DNA from: Portunus trituberculatus
Taxonomy: Eukaryota > Arthropoda > Malacostraca > Decapoda > Portunidae
Length of the DNA: 64,000 bases
Reading direction: 5' to 3'
Assembly: GCF_017591435.1 (NCBI RefSeq)
Contig: NC_059269.1
Span: 2,569,973 to 2,633,972, forward strand
Position numbers and translations under genes: made by a program. Shown here in pieces: positions 57,720-64,000 of the stretch (its first letter is position 1; every line of letters starts with the position of its first letter). The notes beneath the pieces are model-generated. The model did no database searches, was not told the DNA's origin, and saw nothing but the letters and a program-made list of their open reading frames with translations.

Positions 57720-58140
57720 TGTGGTGTAAAACTGTAAATATAATAATAGGGTTTTTATGTACAAACTGCCGAGTGTTCGCCTAAGAGTTAAGATTATCAT
57801 TGGATTGTTATTACCAACAAAGTACCCTAAGCTTGTTAACATGCCTGTTCACCGTCACCTATACTACTGTATATATTGTCCGGTCAGAGCAGCGCAGGTC
57901 ACTTGCTGGCCAGCTGCCTTCCTGCCTACAAGTCCAGGTTCATCTGTAATACCTGTTGGGTGAGTCACTCTTAGTATTTTGTATTTCCGTCCATTTACGT
58001 ACTTGTGTTAATGTTATCGGGTGTTATTTATGAACGTATTGTGACAACCTCGCAATTGACTTGCAGGTCTCTGTGTTACCGCTCGCACGTACCTTGTAAT
58101 AAAACTCGGCAGTGGAGCTATGCTTCTGGTTACCTCCAAA
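57720..58140 (+). repeat. 5' LTR of the CsRn1-like element
   Basis: 421 bp, starting TGTGGTGTAAAAC and ending TACCTCCAAA. TATATATT lies at 57870-57877 and the polyadenylation signal AATAAA at 58098-58103. It differs from the 3' LTR by about eight substitutions and one 4-nt length difference. Confidence 0.95.
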
Positions 58141-58141
58141 T

Positions 58142-58159
58142 TGGTGACCCCGGAGTGAC
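58142..58159 (+). other. Primer-binding site, tRNA-Trp-like
   Basis: TGGTGACCCCGGAGTGAC starts 1 nt after the LTR. The first 11 bases equal the tRNA-Trp-complementary site described for CsRn1-type elements (TGGTGACCCCG-ACGTGATC); the rest differs at a few positions. Confidence 0.7.
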
Positions 58160-58275
58160 AGGCGCCCGGAGTGACAGGCGCCTGGAGTGACAGGCGCTCG
58201 GAGTGACAGGCGCTCGGAGTGACAGGCGCTCGGAGTGACAGGCGCCCGGAGTGACAGGCGCCCGGAATGACGGGC
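58151..58275 (+). repeat. 16-bp minisatellite overlapping the primer site
   Basis: About seven tandem units of GGAGTGACAGGCGCYC, followed by diverged units (GGAATGACGGGCCGGCGATC, GGAGTGACTGACTGG). The first unit overlaps the 3' half of the primer site. The repeat lies in the untranslated leader. Confidence 0.92.
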
Positions 58276-58591
58276 CGGCGATCGGAGTGACTGACTGGCC
58301 GGCGACCGGTGGACAGGCGGAGAACACAGCGACACACCCGGGAGTGAAGTGGCAGTCGTTACGAGTGACGTGGCGGCTTATTGCCTATTTATGTCTTCCA
58401 GGTCTGTGTAGCTGGCTGTTACACATACCAACACTCCGTTCTGCTACAGTGGTACTGATCAAAACCCTGCCAAGCTCCCCGATTCCTCACGGCTTCAGAT
58501 GTGTTGGACCGTCAGCACAGTGTGTTAGCCTGTGGTCACGTTTACGCACCGTAAGGAACAATTTTTCTTTTGGTGACAGTGACTCGCAATA

Positions 58592-59440
58592 ATGTCTGAT
58601 CCTGTCAAGAGTGACACCACTAGCGTAGCTGCTGCGGCTGTGGCGGTTAAGCCACCAGTGTTTGATGAGACCGCGGTAGCAAGATGGTTTAGTATCATTG
58701 AATCACAGTTCATTTTGGCGAATATAACAGTATCTAGCACCAAGTTTCACCATGTGTTGTCAAATTTGCCTGTTAGGATTCTTAATCAGGTGAGTGATGA
58801 CGTGATCCAATCCGTTTGTTATGACAAACTCAAGACAGCCTTGACTAATTTATTCTCACTGTCTAAGCCAGAACTTTTTGATTCATTAGTGACTCAGAAC
58901 CAAATCTCGTTCACTAAACCTACTCAGTATTTGCGTGAACTATGCAAGATAGCAACTCCATTGGCTCTTGGTGAGGAATTTCTTAGAATAAAATTCATAA
59001 AAGCCTTGCCAAACAACATCAGGCCTCTAATTGCCACTTATGATACCAGCACGTCATTGGAGGAGCTACCCAGAGTCTCAGACACCCTCATGTCTTATAA
59101 CGTGACCTGTGGTGCCCAAGTCAATCAGGTGTACACATCCAAACCAGCATACTCACACAGAGATCCAACAGGTGGAAATATGACTATAAATTATGCCCAC
59201 TCTTCTATTCCAGTAGGTGTTAGAGCTTTCCATGACAAGCAAAGGTCACAGGTATGTAGGTATCATTTATATTATGGACAAAATGCCAAATCATGTAAAC
59301 CTTGGTGCATGCTGTCGTCTTCAAAGGTTGGTCTCAACATGTTGCCAAGTTCTCGGCGGCCTTCACGCTCGTCATCCCCTTCTCGTTCACCAAGCAGACC
59401 AGGTACTAACCAGCCATTCCTTGATTTTTCGGAAAACTAG
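58592..59440 (+). CDS. Gag of the CsRn1-like element
   Basis: An intact 282-residue frame. Residues about 20-170 form a capsid-like helical region (FDETAVARWFSIIESQF, then LVTQNQISFTKPTQYLREL). Near residue 225 is VCRYHLYYGQNAKSCKPWC, i.e. C-x3-H-x9-C-x3-C, the CHCC motif that replaces the usual CCHC knuckle in CsRn1-lineage gags. A Ser/Arg/Pro-rich stretch follows (SRRPSRSSSPSRSPSRPG). The protein stops just before pol, which lies in the other frame (gag frame 2, pol frame 1), suggesting programmed -1 frameshifting near 59420-59450. The start at 58592 is the first Met with similarity. Confidence 0.88.
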   Translation: MSDPVKSDTTSVAAAAVAVKPPVFDETAVARWFSIIESQFILANITVSSTKFHHVLSNLPVRILNQVSDDVIQSVCYDKLKTALTNLFSLSKPELFDSLVTQNQISFTKPTQYLRELCKIATPLALGEEFLRIKFIKALPNNIRPLIATYDTSTSLEELPRVSDTLMSYNVTCGAQVNQVYTSKPAYSHRDPTGGNMTINYAHSSIPVGVRAFHDKQRSQVCRYHLYYGQNAKSCKPWCMLSSSKVGLNMLPSSRRPSRSSSPSRSPSRPGTNQPFLDFSEN

Positions 59441-62400
59441 GTGGGCAATCTGTGAACTTAACAACCGTCGGATTGCCACTTAAGATTAGTGCCAAAATCG
59501 GTTGTAAGACTTATTCCTTTCTTATAGATACTGGTTCCTCTATTTCATTGTTGCCTTACCACCCTGATATGTTGCCATTCCTAAGACCAACTAATGTTAA
59601 TTTAACTAATGCCTCAGGTGAAGTGATTAAGTGTCATGGTGAAGTCAATGTGGAGCTCGGGATTCAACGCCTACGGTGTTCTTTCCCGTGGTCATTTGTG
59701 GTGGGTAGTGTGACACAACCCATCCTTGGGACAGATTTTTTGAGTGCTCAAAATTTACTTGTGGATTGTCGAAGTAATACACTCTTTGATCAAACAACCA
59801 AAAGTAAAATTCCCCTGGAAGCTTCAAGTTCCCTATTGCTAGCTTATAATATCGATTATAGTATTCATGACTCTAATGTTCAATCTTTACTTTTAAAGTA
59901 TCCTATACCTACATTCCCATTACAGCTTCACTCTGAAAACTGTGCGAAAGGAGCCATTGCCCCTCACATAGATACTGGAAATTCCTCTCCAGTTCATTTC
60001 AAGGTTAGACCTCTCACAGGTACGAAACTTGAAGCAGCCAAACAGGAATTCAAATTTTTGTTAAATGCTGGTATTATTCAGAGATCGAATTCACCTTGGG
60101 CGTCGCCACTCCACCTTGTTCCCAAGAAGGAGCCAGGCACATGGCGGCCGTGCGGTGATTACAGGGGTCTAAACAGTGTCACGGTAAGCGATAAGTATCC
60201 CATTCCTCATTTGCGTTAAACGATGTCTTTAGATGGTAAAACTGTGTTTACAAAATTAGATTTACAGAGAGCTTATCTACAAATCCCAGTTGCTGCCTGT
60301 GACATTGCTAAGACTGCAGTCTGTACACCTTTTGGGCTCTTTGAGTATAAATACATGCCTTTTGGTCTTAAGAATGCAGGGGCCACCTTTCAGAGGTTCA
60401 TGGATAGTATTCTAGCCAACACTGATAATATTTTTTGTTATCTTGATGACATCCTTGTGGCTAGTACCTCGATTGAGGAACACCTTACTGACTTAGATAA
60501 TGTTCTTGCAATACTTTCTAAGCACAAACTAAGACTGAATGTGAACAAATGTACTTTCTTTAAACCTGTATTGAGTTTTCTAGGATATGAGGTGAGTGCT
60601 GTTGGAGTTCGACCACCACCCGATAAAGTTGCTGTTATATCAGAATTCCCCTTACCTGGAACATCTAAGGAGCTGAGACAGTTTATGGGTATGCTCAACT
60701 TCTTCCGGCAAATGATCTCAAGGTTTGCTGAAATAGCTCATCCGGTAACGGAATTGTTGAGACATAACCATTCTACTAATTCTCTCCATTGGTCAGATTC
60801 AGCTAAAGCCTCTTTTGATTGTTTGAAGCAGGCTTTACTTGACTGTCCTACTCTAGTTTATCCCTCTACTTCCTCCACTCAATACTAACTTGTAACTGAC
60901 AGTTCTGGTCTGGCTGTTGGTGCGGCACTCTACCAAATGGTGGACGCTAAACCATCGCCTATAGGGTTTTTCTCTAAGAAATTGTCTAATGTCCAGAAAA
61001 CTTACTCAACATATGATAGAGAACTCTTAGCAGCTTATCTTGCTGTGCTGCATTTTCGATCTGTTATAGATGGTCATGATGTAACGCTTTTCCTGGATCA
61101 TAAACCCATTGTGTCTGCTTTCTATTCTAAGTCTATACCTAAATCTGACCGCCAACAGTGCCAACTGTCCTTTATTTCTGAATTTGTAACCTCACTTCAA
61201 TATATTCGTGGTGACAATAATGTTGTTGCAGATTGTCTGTCTCGGTCAACTCATGCAGTCACAGTGGATGTTTTTGATCTCCATGGTATAGCGAGAGCTC
61301 AACTGGATGATGCTGAACTTCAAGATTATAGAGAGCGCTTGGTTAAATATGATGTTTCCCATGATCTTACAATGTGGTGCAATAGATCAACAGCTTCTCC
61401 TAGACCTTTTGTGCCAGCCTCTCTTAGGGGTGCAGTTATTTCATCTTTGCATAATATTTCTCACCCTGGGATTAAGTATACTGCAAGGTTAGTTAAAGAA
61501 CGTTTTTTTTTGGCCAAACATTGATAAACATGTACAAGACTTTGTCAAGCATTGCCTTCCTTGCCAAGATTCTAAAATTCACAGACACGTACGCGCACCT
61601 GTCACACCTATTAGTGCACCAACGGATAGATTTCAGACTGTTCATATTGATATTGTGGGTCCCTTACCTTCTGCGGAACTGCCTAATTATCCTTATCCCT
61701 TGCCATTTAAGTATCTTTTGACGTGTATTGACAGGGCTACGCGGTGGACAGAGGCCATTCCCCTTGTCAATACCACCTCGACCTCTGTCGCGATTGCATT
61801 TATGAACGGCTGGGTGGCGCGTTTTGGCGTTCCCCTTCATGTGGTGACTGACAGGGGTGCTCAGTTTGAGGGAGAGTTATTTTCCGATCTGGCTTCCCTA
61901 GTGGGATTTCATCGTGTTCGCACGACGAGTTATCACCCCCAATCTAACGGTGTCCTTGAAAGGCATCATAGACGCCTGAAGGCGGCTATTAGAGCGCGAC
62001 GAAAGGAAAACTGGTTTACTGCCCTCCCCCATTGTTTTATTAGGTTTCCGTATGATGCCAAATAGTTCTAATTTTTCGCCTTTTACTGCTGTTACAGGGG
62101 CGTACATGATGTGTCCTCACCTGCTATTTTCTGATGCTTCACAGACTCACACTACGGATGACACCTTGCAGTTCTTCATCAAGGAAATGAGGGCTATAAA
62201 TTTTGAATCCTTTGCAGCTGGTGACTGTCACACTCTTAGTGATTCTTATGTCCCTAAGGACTTGCGTACGTGCCCTCGGGTCTGGGTGCGTGTTGACCGT
62301 GTTCGGAAGAATTTGGAGGCACCTTATACTGGTCTGTACGATGTTGTTCGGAGAGAGCAAAAGTACTTCCTTCTTCAGCTTCCTCAGGGGGAAACGGCAG

Positions 62401-62621
62401 TTTCTGTTGATCGCCTTAAGCCTGCCTATGAGCTGCCGAAGGACCCGTTCCCTGTTCCTCATGCGAGTGTAGATTGCGGCAGTTCTTTAAGTAATCCTCT
62501 TGCCTCTCCTTCCTCTCTTTCTATTCCTCTTTTTCCAGACCTTGTTTCTAGCTCTCCTCAACGTACGCATTCCGGTAGGGTAGTGCGTTTTCGTGTCAAC
62601 CCAGAGTATCACTACTTTTGA
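59441..62621 (+). pseudogene. Pol of the CsRn1-like element: PR, RT, RNase H, IN (four breaks)
   Basis: Domains in order: protease (YSFLIDTGSSISLLP, about 59515), RT (GTWRPCGDYRGLN, then KLDLQRAYLQIPV and IFCYLDDILVAS, about 60430), RNase H (VTDSSGLAVGAAL, then YDRELLAAYL, LDHKPIV and VVADCLSRS), integrase (HNISHPGIKY zinc half, HIDIVGPLP, VVTDRGAQFEG, SYHPQSNGVLERHH) and a GPY/F-type end (APYTGLYDVV). Breaks: an in-frame TAA at 60217-60219, an in-frame TAA at 60886-60888, one extra T in the T run at about 61504-61512, and one extra C in the C run at about 62024-62029. All active-site residues seen are intact. The last frame (62052-62621) ends with a Ser/Pro-rich tail. No envelope-like gene follows. 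Confidence 0.9.
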
Positions 62622-62763
62622 TTGTTATTTGTGATATTTATGTGAAGTCTCTATGTTTCATGTTTATTTATTTATTTTATTATTAGTTTTTTTTATTGCT
62701 TGATGTTCATTTGGGGTATGCTGTGTTCTGTTTTGCTTGTAATGTTTTGGTACTCCATACTTC

Positions 62764-62775
62764 TGGAGGGAGTAC
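62764..62775 (+). other. Candidate polypurine tract
   Basis: GGAGGGAG immediately precedes the 3' LTR (separated by TAC), the position where plus-strand DNA synthesis is primed. Confidence 0.55.
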
Positions 62776-63192
62776 TGTGGTGTAAAACTGTAAATATAAT
62801 AATAGGGTTTTTATGTACAAACTGCCGAGTGTTCGCCTAAGAGTTAAGATTATCATTGGATTGTTATTACCAACAAAGTACCCTAAGCTTGTTAACATGT
62901 CTGTTCACCGTCACCTATACTACTGTATATATAGTCCGGTCAGAACAGCGCAGGTCACTTGCTGGCCGGCTGCCTTCCTGCCTACAAGTCCAGGTTCATC
63001 TGTAATACCTGTTGGGTGAGTCACTCTTAGTATTTTGTATTTCCATTCGTTTACGTACTTGTGTTAATGTTATCGGGTGTTATTTATGAACGTATTGTGA
63101 CAACCTCGCAATTGACTTGCAGGTCTCTGTGTTACCGCGACGCACTTGTAATAAAACTCGGCAGTGGAGCTATGGTTCTGGTTACCTCCAAA
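62776..63192 (+). repeat. 3' LTR of the CsRn1-like element
   Basis: 417 bp, same ends as the 5' LTR, with AATAAA and a TATATATA-like box conserved. It is followed by the ACCA duplication. Confidence 0.95.
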
Positions 63193-63484
63193 ACCATTTC
63201 CACCTCCAGTAAGATAGCAGTGCAGTCAAGGGAAATGCTCCTAAATCTTTGCAACTCTCTCAATATCTGGATAAATTAGTAGAATTCTAGTCTAGAACCC
63301 AAACAGATATTGACCTTTTTAGGAATGGAAATACATTCAATGATTTTTAAGGTTTTCCCATTGCAAAGACAGATCTTCAATTTGCTGGCATTCATAAAAT
63401 GATTCATGACTTGGCTGCACTCACTAGCACAAGAGTGGCTAATCCTCCTTGACCACCTTTTGCCACAATCTCTACTAGTTCCAG

Positions 63485-63487
<3 letters not shown>
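63193..63487 (+). pseudogene. Second DIRS relic, RT/RNase H part (right half)
   Basis: Collinear with 53026-53290 of the first DIRS element (LSISG-like TCTCAATATCTGGATAAATT, then TTTTTAGGAATGGA). Frames are degraded. It is truncated at 63487 by the poly-T of another LINE. Confidence 0.8.
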
Positions 63488-63521
<34 letters not shown>

Positions 63522-64000
63522 CCGTAGGGAAGAGGGCCAGCCAAGGGCAAAAAAAAGAAAGGTAGAAAAAAGCCCACTTGAGTGCTGGCTCTCCAAAGAG
63601 TACAAAAAGTGCCAAAACTGTCAGCCAGAATTAGGGGAGCAAATGCCTCGATACCTCCCTCTTAAAAGAAGACAAGTTGTAGGAATTTGGAAATACAGAT
63701 CCAGGGAGGGAGTTCCAGAGTTTACCAGTGAAAGGGATGAATGATTGAGCGTACTGGTTAACTCTTGCATTAGAGAGTTGGACAGAATAGGGATGAGAGG
63801 AAGAAGAAAGCCTTGTGCAGCATGGCTGCAGGAGGAGGGGAGGCATGCAGTTAGCAAGATCAGTAGAACAGTTACCATGAAAATAGCAATAAAATATAGA
63901 AAGGGATGCAACATTTCGGCGGTGAGAAAGAGACTGAAGACAGTTAGTCAGAGGAGGGGAGTTGATGAGACGAAGAGCTTTCGATTCCGCTTTCGATTCC
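63488..64000 (-). mobile_element. LINE family D 3' part, cut by the window edge
   Basis: A poly-T of about 33 bases (63489-63521) is the reverse complement of its poly-A tail. The frame 63631-63846 carries LLQPCCTRLSSSSHPYSV, then YAQSFIPFTGKLWNSLPGS, the C-terminus. It supplies the uninterrupted empty site (CTGGTTAACTCTTGC) for the TTAA element 1 at 10664. Confidence 0.88.

Larger units (their letters stand above)
57720..63192 (+). mobile_element. CsRn1-like Ty3/Gypsy LTR retrotransposon, complete with both LTRs
   Basis: 5473 bp: 5' LTR (57720-58140), primer site, minisatellite leader, gag with a CHCC zinc motif, pol (protease, RT, RNase H, integrase with a GPY/F-like end), polypurine tract, and 3' LTR (62776-63192). 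It is flanked by ACCA (57716-57719 and 63193-63196), the 4-bp target duplication. Removing it restores the RT sequence of the DIRS relic. The CHCC gag motif and tRNA-Trp-like primer site are hallmarks of the CsRn1 lineage. LTR divergence is about 2% by eye, so the insertion is young. Confidence 0.92.

Noticed and set aside
58014..58337. Minus-strand ORFs with a repeating GACHSGRLSLRAPVT pattern
   Set aside because: They arise from translating the 16-bp minisatellite in the Gypsy leader; three frames are open for the same reason.
61521..61721. A separate small ORF in the Gypsy integrase region
   Set aside because: It is an out-of-frame shadow created by the extra T upstream; the integrase reads in another frame there.

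Overview
The window is a repeat-saturated stretch of an arthropod nuclear genome, most probably a decapod crustacean and perhaps a crab. That is inferred from the retroelement mixture (families typical of decapod genomes), the many long (GT)n, (AT)n and (CT)n microsatellites, and two host exons with metazoan signatures. No prokaryotic gene organisation is present.

Host genes. Two conserved genes lie head to head around 21.9-23.1 kb. On the minus strand, 21890-21944 is the first coding exon of a ZFAND2-type AN1 zinc-finger protein, ending in a GTAAGT donor. On the plus strand, 22975-23067 is the first coding exon of PRKRIP1. Its second coding exon is at 47521-47700, with the most diagnostic block of the family, a good acceptor and a donor. 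The two exons join in phase across a 24.45-kb intron. Later exons of both genes were not found here. Almost everything else is transposable elements in the introns of these two genes.

Left part (1-21.9 kb, probably ZFAND2 intron): a 500-bp palindrome; a broken Ty3/Gypsy element whose integrase directly follows protease (Gmr1-like order); LINE relics of several families; a three-level nest (CR1 LINE, then an opposite-strand LINE, then a TTAA-flanked DNA element); a second TTAA-flanked element; a tRNA-derived SINE; and a nearly full-length CR1 LINE whose ORF1 carries an SGNH esterase domain.

PRKRIP1 intron 1 (23.1-47.5 kb): microsatellites, a Tc1/mariner-like element with long inverted repeats, then about 20 kb of LINEs of three related families. 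All are antisense to the gene, arranged head to tail, and nearly every junction is a (GT)n tract on the plus strand ((CA)n in LINE sense). One block (42260-43496) looks like another block (45787-47222) from which G bases have been selectively removed. A 0.73-kb segment is duplicated almost exactly.

Right part (47.7-64 kb, probably PRKRIP1 intron 2): a DIRS-like tyrosine-recombinase retrotransposon with inverted terminal repeats and an internal complementary region, split by a LINE; two SINEs; and a second DIRS relic split by a young CsRn1-like Gypsy element with both LTRs, a tRNA-Trp-like primer site and a 4-bp target duplication. A LINE 3' end closes the window.

All calls come from reading the sequence and recalled family features; no database search was run. 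LINE clade names are tentative. LINE families are called A, B, C (the CA-tailed group), D (poly-A-tailed Jockey/I-like) and E (CR1 with esterase).
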